A DNA stretch of 64,000 nt from Streptococcus sanguinis (lineage in GTDB: Bacteria > Bacillota > Bacilli > Lactobacillales > Streptococcaceae). Below the pieces are notes generated by a model. The model saw only the letters and a list, made by a program, of their open reading frames with translations, ran no database searches and had not been told where the DNA came from. Location of the stretch: assembly GCA_013378335.1 (NCBI GenBank), contig CP040556.1, positions 1,860,001-1,924,000 of the forward strand. Reading direction: 5' to 3'. Shown one piece after another: positions 1 to 8,395 of the stretch (positions are counted from its first letter, which is position 1; each line of letters begins with the position of its first letter). Made by a program: the position numbers and the translations under genes.

Positions 1-392
1 CTTGATTTATACTTTCGTATTGCAACTTTTTCATAACAGATAGCCATAAGATATGACAAAATCATAGAGAAAGCAAAGATACCTAATTTCAAAGAAAGTT
101 GTTGACTTATACCCCAACCAATAAATGCCTCTTTCATGAGTCTATAAGAGATACCCACAAGTGGCTGAACCAAGATGGCTATAGTAGAAATTCCTAATGG
201 TGCCTTAGATTTTATTTTAAAACTCTCATTGGATGAAGATAACTCACTCATATCTACTGTAACTTCTTTAGGAAGCAGTCCAAAAAAATATGACTTGCCT
301 CTTATAGAAGTAGGATCTAAGATATATTGTTTATTTTCAAAGTTAACAATACGGAACACCGCTATATTCGAATATTTAAATTTTAATTCCAA
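1..392 (-). CDS. DUF443-like membrane protein, partial (runs off left edge)
   Basis: An open frame on the minus strand runs from a TTG at 392 off the left edge, about 130 residues. It has a short soluble start (FRIVNFENKQYILD, then SYFFGLLP) followed by two clear hydrophobic segments (TIAILVQPLVGISY and GIFAFSMILSYLMAIC). This arrangement recalls the DUF443 'tandem five-TM' family of Firmicutes, whose function is unknown; the assignment is from memory of the family pattern. The TTG start is chosen because GGGTGG lies just upstream and no ATG is available in frame. The gene follows a decayed open frame (481-570), so it may itself be part of a degraded cluster. Confidence 0.5.
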   Translation of the reverse strand, partial: MELKFKYSNIAVFRIVNFENKQYILDPTSIRGKSYFFGLLPKEVTVDMSELSSSNESFKIKSKAPLGISTIAILVQPLVGISYRLMKEAFIGWGISQQLSLKLGIFAFSMILSYLMAICYEKVAIRKYKS

Positions 393-480
393 ATTACCAC
401 CCAAACACTTTCTGAACCGATTTGATACCTGAATCAAAGGATTTTCCAACGTCTGCAATACTTTTATTAAGATTATCAAC

Positions 481-570
481 TCATATTAAAGCAATTGTCA
501 GTGAGTCAGAAATTGAAATATAGACATCTATAATAATCACATTCAAAAAATCGTAATATTTTTTCTTCAT
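481..570 (-). pseudogene. N-terminal remnant of a small membrane protein gene
   Basis: A 29-codon frame starts at ATG 570 behind GGAG and begins MKKKYYDFLNV, nearly the same as the start of the intact gene at 745-1386 (MKKRYYEFLNV). It stops at TGA 481. The same frame continues for 28 more sense codons (NKSIADVGKSFDSGIKSV and on, ending KVFGW) to a TAA at about 395. The resemblance to the neighbour ends after about 11 residues. The simplest reading is a paralogue broken by deletion and a nonsense codon. A genuine short peptide gene cannot be excluded. Confidence 0.45.
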
Positions 571-744
571 TTCGCAGCTCCTGTATTGATATTTTTGTTT
601 CTTCTAAATATCTCAGTATAATTATTATCTATTTTAATTCATTCTTAATAAACAATCCAGTTATAGTGGCTAATTATTAGCATTTACTTCTTCCCTCCTA
701 ATGAAAAAAGAGGAAGTTATCTCTTCGATAATCCCCCTTCAATT

Positions 745-1386
745 CTACCATTTTTCAGGCACTTGATTTCTCCAGCCTGTGAAAACTTGTGCATAGCCCA
801 ATAGATACAAGGGCGTCAATGCGATGCTCAAGCCTACCAATGCAATAATCATATAGATTCCTGACAGCATAAACAGGCGAGTGATGACTGCTACTCCTGC
901 TGACAGGCAACACAGGACAATGGCATGAATCTGCAAAATGTTGATCTTTTGTTTCTGTTCAAAATATCTCAATTTTGAAACGATCACCATCTGATAGAGC
1001 AAATTGATCAGCTGATAAGACAAGCTGAGTATGATAAAAATCATAAAAAATGCTAAGTAGTTCTCACCAAAAAAGATGGAACCCCAAAAAAGCAATTCAA
1101 AATGAAGAAATAGGTAAGAGCTGGTCGGAATGAGCTGCAAGGCTTTGGTATCAAAAAACTTTTGGAAGAGTAAAAAGGCCAGGAACAAGATAAGCGCGTG
1201 AACGATAGTAAAATTCATGACCATCATGCTCAGGTGATGCATCTCACCACGCAAGAAAATCGAAACGATAGATACCAGTGAGATAAAAAATAACTCAATT
1301 AAACCAGCCTTATAAAAATCTAAGTTTCTGATTGGATTACAATCCGTAACAAGGACATTCAAAAACTCATAATATCTCTTTTTCAT
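745..1386 (-). CDS. polytopic membrane protein of unknown function
   Basis: The 213-aa protein has about six hydrophobic segments separated by short charged loops, and no signal peptide, catalytic motif or recognisable domain. Its start ATG follows GGGAG with good spacing. The first 11 residues are almost repeated in the broken frame at 481-570, so it belongs to a small local paralogue family. It sits alone, upstream of that remnant and the DUF443-like gene on the same strand. Such clusters of small membrane proteins are common in bacteriocin-immunity and toxin-immunity regions, but no toxin or bacteriocin gene is visible here, so no function is assigned. Confidence 0.7.
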   Translation of the reverse strand: MKKRYYEFLNVLVTDCNPIRNLDFYKAGLIELFFISLVSIVSIFLRGEMHHLSMMVMNFTIVHALILFLAFLLFQKFFDTKALQLIPTSSYLFLHFELLFWGSIFFGENYLAFFMIFIILSLSYQLINLLYQMVIVSKLRYFEQKQKINILQIHAIVLCCLSAGVAVITRLFMLSGIYMIIALVGLSIALTPLYLLGYAQVFTGWRNQVPEKW

Positions 1387-1562
1387 ATTATAACTCCCAT
1401 TTATTAAAAAAATTCCCTAAACTTTGCGGAACTTTCTATAAAAAAATTCCACATTTCATTATATCATATAGGCTACAGGATTAGGAAGTCTTATAAAATA
1501 TTGGTATATCTATATAGGAGGCAACCCTTTCTCAATCATTCGCCAAGTTGGCATTTTTCCGC

Positions 1563-1576
1563 TATAATAGTAAGGA
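1563..1576 (+). promoter_or_regulatory. queG promoter, apparently leaderless
   Basis: A perfect TATAAT at 1563-1568 lies only seven bases before the queG ATG at 1576, with a weak -35 (TCGCCA, 1540-1545) 17 bp upstream. Transcription starting at the usual distance would begin at the ATG itself, and no separate Shine-Dalgarno sequence fits. Confidence 0.5.
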
Positions 1577-2718
1577 TGAACATCAAAGAAGAAATTATTA
1601 ACTTAGCAAAAGACATTGGGATTTCTAAGATTGGCTTTACGACAGCGGACGATTTTGACTATCTGGAGAAGTCGCTGCGCTTGTCTGTCGAAGAGGGACG
1701 AAATTCAGGATTTGAGCATAAGAATATTGAGGAGCGGATCAAGCCTAAGCTGAGTCTAGCCTCAGCCAAGACCATTATCTCTATCGCAGTCGCCTACCCC
1801 CACAAGCTCAAGCAGCAGCCTCAGAAAACGGCCTACAAGCGGGGGAAATTCACCCCTAACAGCTGGGGACTGGACTACCACTATGTCCTGCAGGACAAGC
1901 TGGACCGGCTGGCCAAGGGAATCGAAGAACTGACCGCTGACTTTGAATACAAGGGCATGGTGGACACGGGCGCCTTGGTCGATACCGCCGTAGCCCAAAG
2001 AGCAGGAATCGGCTTTATCGGCAAGAACGGCTTGGTCATCTCCAAGGAATTTGGCTCCTATATGTTTTTGGGAGAGCTAATCACCAATCTGGACATCGAG
2101 CCTGATCAGCCCGTCGACTACGGCTGCGGAGACTGCAACCGCTGTGTGACAGCCTGCCCTACTTCTTGCTTGATTGGCGATGGCAGCATGAATGCCAAGC
2201 GCTGTCTGTCCTTTCAGACTCAGGACAAGGGCGTCATGGATTTGGAATTTCGTAAGAAGATTAAGACTGTCATCTATGGCTGCGATATCTGCCAAATCTG
2301 CTGTCCTTACAATAAAGGTTTGGACAATCCTCTGGCGACAGAAATTGACCCTGAACTCTCTCATCCAGAGCTCCTGCCTTTCTTGGAGCTTTCCAACGGT
2401 CAGTTTAAGGAGAAATTCGGCCATGTGGCCGGCAGCTGGCGGGGGAAAAACATTCTGCAGCGCAATGCCATTATCGCTCTGGCAAATGCTAATGATCGCT
2501 CTGCCATTCCCAAAATACTGGAAATTATCGACAAGGGGCAAAATCCGATTCATGTCGCTACAGCTATCTGGGCTCTGAGTCAGCTGGTGCGGGAAGTCCA
2601 TCCAGAAATGATAGAACTAGTCATGGGCATCAAAAATCCGACACCGCAAATCCAAGAAGAGCAAGGCCGTTTCCTAGAGAAACTTGGCCTAGAAGAAAAG
2701 CTTGTGATAGAAAACTAA
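1576..2718 (+). CDS. queG: epoxyqueuosine reductase QueG
   Basis: The 380-aa cytoplasmic enzyme catalyses the last step of queuosine tRNA modification, reducing epoxyqueuosine to queuosine using cobalamin and two [4Fe-4S] clusters. Cluster cysteines are visible at C184, C187, C190 and C194 (CGDCNRCVTACP) and at C236, C239, C242 and C243 (CDICQICCP). A HEAT-like alpha-helical tail follows, as in family members of this length. A longer frame opens at 1501, but homologues begin MNIKEEI and the ATG at 1576 lies directly after the promoter. It is convergent with the ABC transporter and shares a bidirectional terminator with it. Confidence 0.95.
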   Translation: MNIKEEIINLAKDIGISKIGFTTADDFDYLEKSLRLSVEEGRNSGFEHKNIEERIKPKLSLASAKTIISIAVAYPHKLKQQPQKTAYKRGKFTPNSWGLDYHYVLQDKLDRLAKGIEELTADFEYKGMVDTGALVDTAVAQRAGIGFIGKNGLVISKEFGSYMFLGELITNLDIEPDQPVDYGCGDCNRCVTACPTSCLIGDGSMNAKRCLSFQTQDKGVMDLEFRKKIKTVIYGCDICQICCPYNKGLDNPLATEIDPELSHPELLPFLELSNGQFKEKFGHVAGSWRGKNILQRNAIIALANANDRSAIPKILEIIDKGQNPIHVATAIWALSQLVREVHPEMIELVMGIKNPTPQIQEEQGRFLEKLGLEEKLVIEN

Positions 2719-2753
2719 AAAAACATCAGGAAAAGGAACATTCCTGATGTTTT
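2719..2753. terminator. bidirectional terminator between queG and the ABC exporter
   Basis: An 11-bp stem (AACATCAGGAA pairing with TTCCTGATGTT) is flanked by A-runs and T-runs on both sides. It serves the convergent genes on each strand. Confidence 0.85.
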
Positions 2754-2762
2754 ATTTGAGCA

Positions 2763-4520
2763 TCAACCTGCATCTTCCTCTACAAACTGACTATTATAGA
2801 GGTCCGCATAGAAGCCATTCTGATCCATGAGTTCATCGTGGTTACCCTGCTCGATGATATTTCCATCGCGCATGACCAAGATAAGATCCGCATTACGGAT
2901 AGTAGACAGGCGGTGGGCAATGACAAAGGAAGTCCGTCCTTCCATGAGTTTGTCCATAGCCTTTTGAATCAGCTCCTCCGTCCGCGTATCGACTGACGAA
3001 GTTGCCTCATCCAAGATCAAGAGCGGTGCATCTTTCAGCAGAGCACGAGCGATCGTCAGCAGCTGCTTCTGACCGACCGACAAGTTGACTGTGTCATCCA
3101 GCACTGTATCATAACCTTGCGGCAGAGTCATGATAAAGTGATGAACACCAACCGCCTTCGCTGCAGCGATAACCGCTTCATCTGTCACATGCTCCTGATT
3201 ATAAATCAAGTTCTCACGGATAGTCCCCTCAAAGAGCCAGGTATCCTGCAAGACCATTGAAAAAGCATCGTGAACCTCGGAGCGTTTCATATCCTTAATA
3301 TCTATACCATCAATGCTGATACGTCCTTTATCAATTTCATAGAACTTCATAAGGAGATTAACGATAGTCGTCTTACCAGCACCTGTTGGGCCGACAATGG
3401 CAATCTTCTGTCCGGCTTTGGCCTGGGCTGAGAAATCATGAATGATGGTCTGGTCTGGCTTGTAGCCAAAGAAGACTTCTTCAAAGGCAACATTTCCCTT
3501 GACAGCAGTAAGCTGCTGCTCTTTATGCTGGTCGTCTTCCATATCAGGCTCAGCCAGAAATTCAAAGACACGAACCAGTGCTGCACCAGCCTGCTGCAAG
3601 ACGGCGATACCTTGGGCAATCTGTGACAAAGGCTGAGAGAAGGTCCGCACATAAACCATAAAGGCGACAATAATTCCGATACTAATAGAGCCATTAATCG
3701 CCAGAGCAGCACCGACCAAAATAACCAGCACATAAGAAAAATTCCCCGTAAAGAACATGAGCGGCATCATCATGCTAGAGATAAATTGAGACTTCCAAAT
3801 ACTGTTATAGAGATTGTGATTGAGAACTGCAAAGTGCTCCTTTGACTGCTCAATGGCATTATAGCTGGTAACGACATTATGGCCGGAGTACATCTCCTCC
3901 ACATAACCGTTTACCGCAGCCAGATCGTTTTGCTGGGCGGTGAAATAGCCCTGAGACTTGCCCATGATGAGACCGACAAAGACAAAGCCGACTACAGTAG
4001 CCAAGATGGTTACCAAGGCCAAGATCCAGTTCATGAAGAACATAGTCAAAACCACAGCCACCAAGAGCAGGATGGAAGAGATAACATTTCCCAGACTCTG
4101 ATTGAGGGATTGGCCGACCGTATCTACGTCATTAGTCACGCGCGACAGAGTATCCCCCTGAGAATGACCATCGAAATAGCCCAGCGGCAGCTTGTTAATC
4201 TTCTCTGCAATGGCCGTCCGCAGCCGCTTAGAGAAATACTGGATAACCGTACTGATGATAAAAGACTGCCCGTAGTTGAGCAGGGCTCCAACTGCATAGA
4301 GCACGGTCAGCAGAAGGGCAATCTGAGACACGGCTTTTAAATCAATATTGGTAGCCAAACCTTCAGAGATGAGATTGGTAATTTCTTTTAGTTTATTTGG
4401 CCCATAGACCGTGATAATGTTTGACAAGACAGCTCCCACAAATGCCAAAGCAAGAGGAAGCTGGAAGCCTTTGAGATAAGGTCGTATCTGGCTAAATAAT
4501 GAAGGCTTCTTATTTTCCAT
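2763..4520 (-). CDS. ABC exporter half-transporter with the consensus ATPase site
   Basis: The 585-aa protein fuses a six-helix type IV exporter membrane domain (roughly residues 20-320) to an ATPase domain (about 340-580). Walker A (GPTGAGKTT), signature LSVGQKQ, Walker B (LLILDEATS) with catalytic Glu, and switch His (IAHRLST) are all canonical. It pairs with the upstream partner, whose stop overlaps this start by 11 bp, with AGGAGG inside the partner gene. Heterodimeric exporters of this type with a MarR gene in front resemble SatAB/PatAB/EfrAB multidrug pumps (fluoroquinolones, dyes). That substrate is inference from the family and gene order. Confidence 0.88.
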   Translation of the reverse strand: MENKKPSLFSQIRPYLKGFQLPLALAFVGAVLSNIITVYGPNKLKEITNLISEGLATNIDLKAVSQIALLLTVLYAVGALLNYGQSFIISTVIQYFSKRLRTAIAEKINKLPLGYFDGHSQGDTLSRVTNDVDTVGQSLNQSLGNVISSILLLVAVVLTMFFMNWILALVTILATVVGFVFVGLIMGKSQGYFTAQQNDLAAVNGYVEEMYSGHNVVTSYNAIEQSKEHFAVLNHNLYNSIWKSQFISSMMMPLMFFTGNFSYVLVILVGAALAINGSISIGIIVAFMVYVRTFSQPLSQIAQGIAVLQQAGAALVRVFEFLAEPDMEDDQHKEQQLTAVKGNVAFEEVFFGYKPDQTIIHDFSAQAKAGQKIAIVGPTGAGKTTIVNLLMKFYEIDKGRISIDGIDIKDMKRSEVHDAFSMVLQDTWLFEGTIRENLIYNQEHVTDEAVIAAAKAVGVHHFIMTLPQGYDTVLDDTVNLSVGQKQLLTIARALLKDAPLLILDEATSSVDTRTEELIQKAMDKLMEGRTSFVIAHRLSTIRNADLILVMRDGNIIEQGNHDELMDQNGFYADLYNSQFVEEDAG

Positions 4521-6276
4521 TTTCTAATTCCTCCTTGGATAGTTGTGAGTAGGCAATTTCTTGATAGACTTCGTTGCTGGCCAAAAGCTCTCGGTGGGTA
4601 CCTTGACCAACCACCTTACCAGCATCCAAGACCAAGATTTGATCCGCATCCATGATAGTAGAAATCCGCTGCGCCACGATTAGTTTGGTCATATCCTGCG
4701 TCCGCTCAGCCAATTCCTTGCGCAAAATACGGTCTGTCTTATAGTCCAGCGCTGAGAAAGAATCATCAAAGATGAGGATTTCTGGCTTACGAGCTAATGC
4801 TCTGGCAATAGCCAAACGCTGACGCTGACCACCAGAGAAGTTGGTCCCGCTTTGAGCCACTTCTGCTTTCAGCCCCTTTTCCTTCTCTTGGACAAAGGGT
4901 TTAGCCTGTGCTAGGTCAAGAGCCTCCCACATTTTCTGCTCATCCAGCGGGCTTTCTTTGCTTTGGCCGAAGTCCAGATTGCTCTCAACATCGCCAGAGA
5001 AAAGCACCGCCTTTTGAGGGATGTAGCCGACCTTATTATGCAAGTCTTCCAGCTGGTAATCCTGAACATTGACACCATCTACCAGAATCTCTCCTTCAGT
5101 CACATCATAGAAACGAGGAATGAGATTGACTAGCGTGGATTTTCCTGAACCGGTTGAACCGATAAAGGCCACGGTATCACCAGCCTGCGCTGTAAAGCTA
5201 ACATGCTCAATGACTGCTTCTGAATTCTTGGAATAGCGGAAGGACACATCTCGAAAGACCACTTCTCCCTTGCTATCCGCTGCTGCCTTAGGCTGTTCTG
5301 GACTGGTGATAGAAGAATGCAGGTCCAGCACTTCATTAATCCGGCCAGCGGATACAATGGTCCGAGGCAGGACGATGAAGAGAGCCCCCATGAGCAAGAA
5401 CCCAATCACAATCTGCATAGCATAGGACATAAAGACGACCATATCACTGAAGAGCGGGAGACGCTCCTGCAGTCCAGCTTCCTGAATCAAATAAGCACCA
5501 ATCCAGTAAATAGCCAGTGTCAAACCGCTGGAAATCCCCATCATAACTGGATTTATCATAGCCATCAGACGACCGATAAAAAGATTGAGCCGGGTTACTT
5601 CATCATTGGCTGCCGCAAATTTCTCATCCTGATAATCCTCAGCATTGTAAGCCCGGACCACGCGAATCCCAGTCAGACTCTCTCTAGTGACGCTGTTTAG
5701 TTTATCGACCAAACGCTGCGCAACTGACTGTTTGGGAAAGGCCAAGGTCATCAAAACTGCTGTCATCAGGATATTGACTATAACAGCAATGAGAACCGCC
5801 ATCAGCCAACTTTCTGACTTGCCGATAATCTTAGTCATAGCCCAAATCGCCATAATCGGTCCCCTGGTCACCACCTGCAGCCCCATGGTAATTAAGGTCT
5901 GTACCTGGGTAATATCATTCGTCGTCCGAGTCAGCAGACTAGGGATTGAAAATTTCTTAATCTCCGTCTGCGAATAGTCTAGCACACGGTTGAAAATATC
6001 GCTCCGCAAACTCTGGGTAAAGCTGGCTGCTACACGAGCGGCAAAAAAGCCAACCACAACAGCTGACAGCAAACTAGCAAAAGACAGGCCGATCATTTTC
6101 AGACCTGGCTCCCACAAATCCGCCAAACCAGTCCCCGGTGTTTGCAATAGCTCTGTAATCGTCGAAATATAGGTCGGAACTTCTAATTCCAAATATACTG
6201 TTAGGAAGGTGAAGAGCACACTGAGAACAATCATGCTCACTTCCCTTGCCGTCAGCCGTTTAAATAACTTAAACAT
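4510..6276 (-). CDS. ABC exporter half-transporter with the degenerate ATPase site
   Basis: The 588-aa partner of the preceding transporter has the same membrane plus ATPase layout. Walker A (GSTGSGKS) and signature (FSGGQRQR) are intact. The Walker B ends LIFDDS, with Asp where the catalytic Glu should be, and the switch position is Gln (VAQRIST) rather than His. This is the expected asymmetry of heterodimeric exporters: this subunit contributes the non-hydrolytic site. The start is the ATG at 6276 because GGAGG lies seven bases upstream, inside the end of the MarR gene, giving an 8-bp overlap and probable translational coupling. Confidence 0.88.
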   Translation of the reverse strand: MFKLFKRLTAREVSMIVLSVLFTFLTVYLELEVPTYISTITELLQTPGTGLADLWEPGLKMIGLSFASLLSAVVVGFFAARVAASFTQSLRSDIFNRVLDYSQTEIKKFSIPSLLTRTTNDITQVQTLITMGLQVVTRGPIMAIWAMTKIIGKSESWLMAVLIAVIVNILMTAVLMTLAFPKQSVAQRLVDKLNSVTRESLTGIRVVRAYNAEDYQDEKFAAANDEVTRLNLFIGRLMAMINPVMMGISSGLTLAIYWIGAYLIQEAGLQERLPLFSDMVVFMSYAMQIVIGFLLMGALFIVLPRTIVSAGRINEVLDLHSSITSPEQPKAAADSKGEVVFRDVSFRYSKNSEAVIEHVSFTAQAGDTVAFIGSTGSGKSTLVNLIPRFYDVTEGEILVDGVNVQDYQLEDLHNKVGYIPQKAVLFSGDVESNLDFGQSKESPLDEQKMWEALDLAQAKPFVQEKEKGLKAEVAQSGTNFSGGQRQRLAIARALARKPEILIFDDSFSALDYKTDRILRKELAERTQDMTKLIVAQRISTIMDADQILVLDAGKVVGQGTHRELLASNEVYQEIAYSQLSKEELENGK

Positions 6277-6727
6277 CTTTCCCTCCATTTTCTAAACTTT
6301 CGATATTCTGATAAAACTTGGCCATGACTTGAGAAAAAATCAGCAGTTCCTGCTCAGAAACACCATTCAAAATAGAACGATCCATTTCATCAAAAAAATC
6401 ACGGATTTTTTTCATTCTTTCCTGCGACTGCGGAGTGAGACGGATATATTTAGCCCGCTTGTCTGTCTTGCTCGTTTCCAGCTGGATAAATCCATTCTTC
6501 TCCATCCTTTTCATTAAGTTAGAGGCCACCGATTTGGAAATATCCAACTCCTGCTCAATATCCTTGATAAGAGTGTCCTTCCCCTCTTCCATACGATAGG
6601 CGACAATATGCAAGACCTGTCCCTGCGGCCCAGCCATGGACTCAATCCCTTGCTCCTTGGCAAGTTTTTCCACTATGAGATGAATCTTTCGTCCAAAACG
6701 CTTCATTTCTAATAAAGGCTTTTCCAT
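6269..6727 (-). CDS. MarR-family repressor of the ABC exporter
   Basis: The 152-aa protein shows the MarR winged-helix layout: an N-terminal dimerisation helix, a recognition region around residues 50-80 (DIEQELDISKSVASNLMKRMEKNGFI), and a wing rich in Lys/Arg (SKTDKRAKYIRLT). It is the first gene of a three-gene operon, overlapping the exporter gene by 8 bp. Three copies of a GTTCTC-N2-GAGAAC palindrome surround its promoter, so it very likely represses itself and the exporter and is released by a ligand. Gene order matches the satR-satAB arrangement of Streptococcus suis as I recall it. Confidence 0.88.
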   Translation of the reverse strand: MEKPLLEMKRFGRKIHLIVEKLAKEQGIESMAGPQGQVLHIVAYRMEEGKDTLIKDIEQELDISKSVASNLMKRMEKNGFIQLETSKTDKRAKYIRLTPQSQERMKKIRDFFDEMDRSILNGVSEQELLIFSQVMAKFYQNIESLENGGKDV

Positions 6728-6748
6728 CAAAACTTCCTTCCTAGATTG

Positions 6749-6762
6749 GTTCTCGTGAGAAC
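6749..6762. promoter_or_regulatory. MarR operator 1
   Basis: GTTCTCGTGAGAAC has perfect six-base arms. It lies between the promoter and the repressor start codon. Confidence 0.75.
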
Positions 6763-6768
6763 TAATTA

Positions 6769-6782
6769 GTTTTCATGAGAAC
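6769..6782. promoter_or_regulatory. MarR operator 2
   Basis: GTTTTCATGAGAAC differs from operator 1 by one arm base. Its centre is 20 bp from operator 1, and it covers the expected transcription start just after the -10 box. Confidence 0.75.
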
Positions 6783-6783
6783 T

Positions 6784-6811
6784 ATTTTAACACATGGAAG
6801 AAAAATGTCAA
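6784..6811 (-). promoter_or_regulatory. promoter of the MarR-ABC exporter operon
   Basis: On the minus strand TTGACA (6811-6806) is followed after 16 bp by TAAAAT (6789-6784). It is bracketed by operators 2 and 3. Confidence 0.8.
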
Positions 6812-6818
6812 GAAAAAA

Positions 6819-6832
6819 GTTTCTATGAGAAC
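6819..6832. promoter_or_regulatory. MarR operator 3
   Basis: GTTTCTATGAGAAC keeps one perfect GAGAAC arm and one degenerate arm. It lies just upstream of the -35 box, 50 bp centre to centre from operator 2. Confidence 0.65.
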
Positions 6833-6879
6833 TATTTTTTCGATAAAAAATTCAGCCCTTCTCAGGCTGAATGATTTCC

Positions 6880-7290
6880 TTAAATCAAGATTCCTTCCAA
6901 ATGGTCCAATTCATGCTGGCAGATTTGGGCAGGCAGGCCTTTCAAAGTCATAGTCTGCTGCTGCCAATGTTTATCCAGATAATCGATTGTGATTTCCTGA
7001 TAACGTTGGGTAGGACGGCTTCCAACCAAGGACAGGCAACCCTCTTCTGTCTGATAAGACCCTGATTTAGAGCGCAGCACCGGATTAAACATGACTACCG
7101 GCACCAAGCCATATAGAAAGATAATGACTCGCTTACGGACGCCAATCATATTGGCTGCGAGCCCTATACAATTTTCTCGATTGGCCTGCAGAGTATCCTG
7201 CAAGTCTTGAGCCAGATAAAGGTCTTCTCTACTAGCCTGCTCTGATGGCTGCTGTAGGAAGAAAATATCTTTGACAATTGCTTTTTCCAT
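6880..7290 (-). CDS. peptide deformylase homologue with altered motif 1
   Basis: This 136-aa protein has the deformylase zinc motifs EEGCLSL and HELDH (metal Cys, two His and the catalytic Glu). In motif 1 the usual GxGLAAxQ reads IGLAANM, so the glutamine that stabilises the transition state is Met. Streptococci usually carry a separate, longer essential deformylase of about 204 aa. I recall the short pneumococcal homologue being reported as non-functional. The protein may therefore be inactive or have another substrate. It follows scrK by 46 bp on the same strand and has a plausible AGGAAA ribosome binding site. Confidence 0.8.
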   Translation of the reverse strand: MEKAIVKDIFFLQQPSEQASREDLYLAQDLQDTLQANRENCIGLAANMIGVRKRVIIFLYGLVPVVMFNPVLRSKSGSYQTEEGCLSLVGSRPTQRYQEITIDYLDKHWQQQTMTLKGLPAQICQHELDHLEGILI

Positions 7291-7336
7291 TACTTTTCCT
7301 CATAGAGAAGGGCCTGATAAATCAGACCCTATAAGC

Positions 7337-8236
7337 TTATTTTGCGTGGCGCTCACTAACTTCTTTGGCCAGTACAAAGTTGCCCAGCGTTGCGGAGCCA
7401 TTTCCAGCTACAGCCGGTGTCACGATATAGTCACGAACATCGGGAACTGGCAAATAGCCATTCAGAAGAACTGTGAATTTCTCACGAACCCGATCCAGCA
7501 TGTGCTGCTGCGCCATAACACCGCCACCAAAGACGATGACATCTGGACGGAAAGTCACTGTCGCCTGAATAGCCGCCTGAGCGATGTAGTAAGCTTGAAT
7601 ATCCCAGACGGAACTATTGAGTTTAATATTCTCTCCACGAACTCCAGTTCGCGCCTCTAAACTTGGCCCAGCCGCCAATCCTTCCAAACAGCCATTGTGG
7701 AAAGGACAAACACCATTGAACTCTTTCTCTACATCCATAGGGTGCTTAGCTACATAATAATGCCCCATCTCTGGGTGACCTGTCCCCCCTATAAATTCGC
7801 CTCGCTGGATAGCACCCGCACCGATTCCTGTCCCAATCGTATAATAGACCAGATTTTCAATACGGCCGCCAGCATTGTTACGGGCTACCACTTCACCATA
7901 AGCCGAGCTATTGACATCCGTTGTAAAGTAAATAGGCACATTGAGGGCCCGGCGCAGAGCGCCGACAATATCCACATTAGCCCAATGCAGCTTAGGCGTA
8001 GTCGTGATAAAGCCGTAAGTCTTTGAGTTAGGGTCAATATCAATCGGCCCGAAAGATCCAACAGCCAAACCAGCTAAATTGTCGAAACGAGAAAAGAACT
8101 CGATCGTCTTGTCTAGTGTTTCGATAGGCGTGGTCGTTGGAAACTGTGTCTTTTCAATAACTTCAAACCGCTCATCGCCTACAGCACAGACAAACTTAGT
8201 GCCTCCCGCTTCCAAACTTCCATACAATTTTGTCAT
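7337..8236 (-). CDS. scrK: ROK-family fructokinase ScrK
   Basis: The 299-aa cytoplasmic kinase phosphorylates fructose released by sucrose-6-phosphate hydrolysis. It shows the ROK signatures: an N-terminal phosphate loop (GSLEAGGTKF), GTGIGAG around residue 130, and a zinc-binding His/Cys cluster between about residues 150 and 180 (HPEMGH, then CPFHNGC). It lies directly downstream of scrA on the same strand, preceded by an extended -10 promoter, so it can be read through from scrA or on its own. Length and motifs match the streptococcal ScrK type. Confidence 0.93.
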   Translation of the reverse strand: MTKLYGSLEAGGTKFVCAVGDERFEVIEKTQFPTTTPIETLDKTIEFFSRFDNLAGLAVGSFGPIDIDPNSKTYGFITTTPKLHWANVDIVGALRRALNVPIYFTTDVNSSAYGEVVARNNAGGRIENLVYYTIGTGIGAGAIQRGEFIGGTGHPEMGHYYVAKHPMDVEKEFNGVCPFHNGCLEGLAAGPSLEARTGVRGENIKLNSSVWDIQAYYIAQAAIQATVTFRPDVIVFGGGVMAQQHMLDRVREKFTVLLNGYLPVPDVRDYIVTPAVAGNGSATLGNFVLAKEVSERHAK

Positions 8237-8274
8237 TATAAATCCTCTTTTAATATTTGATTTCTACTCTATTC

Positions 8275-8283
8275 ATTATAGCA
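8275..8283 (-). promoter_or_regulatory. scrK extended -10 promoter
   Basis: The minus strand reads TGCTATAAT, an extended -10 element, about 40 bp before the scrK start. No strong -35 is visible. Confidence 0.55.
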
Positions 8284-8355
8284 TATCTCTTGCAGACTTC
8301 TTGCTAAAAATAGTCTTTTTAAAGCTTTTTCAACAAGACTGTACTTATGACATAA

Positions 8356-8385
8356 AAAACGAACAAATCAACTTTTGTTCGTTTT
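8356..8385 (-). terminator. scrA terminator
   Basis: A stem of AAAACGAACAAA pairing with TTTGTTCGTTTT starts about 10 bases after the scrA stop and is followed by a T-rich tract on the minus strand. Confidence 0.8.
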
Positions 8386-8395
8386 CTAAATTCCA

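Noticed and set aside
175..432. Plus-strand frame of 85 aa at the left edge
   Set aside because: It is antisense to the DUF443-like frame, which has membrane-protein character; the plus frame has neither a ribosome site nor a family resemblance.
681..720. 12-codon minus-strand peptide frame (MLIISHYNWIVY) behind GGAGG
   Set aside because: The ribosome-like sequence is part of a hairpin after the 745-1386 gene, and the peptide is very short, so coding is unsupported.
2077..2601. 174-aa antisense frame over queG
   Set aside because: Shadow of the codon bias in queG; no start context and no domain.
3879..4340. 153-aa antisense frame over the ABC exporter gene
   Set aside because: Shadow frame; composition is the reverse complement of a membrane domain.
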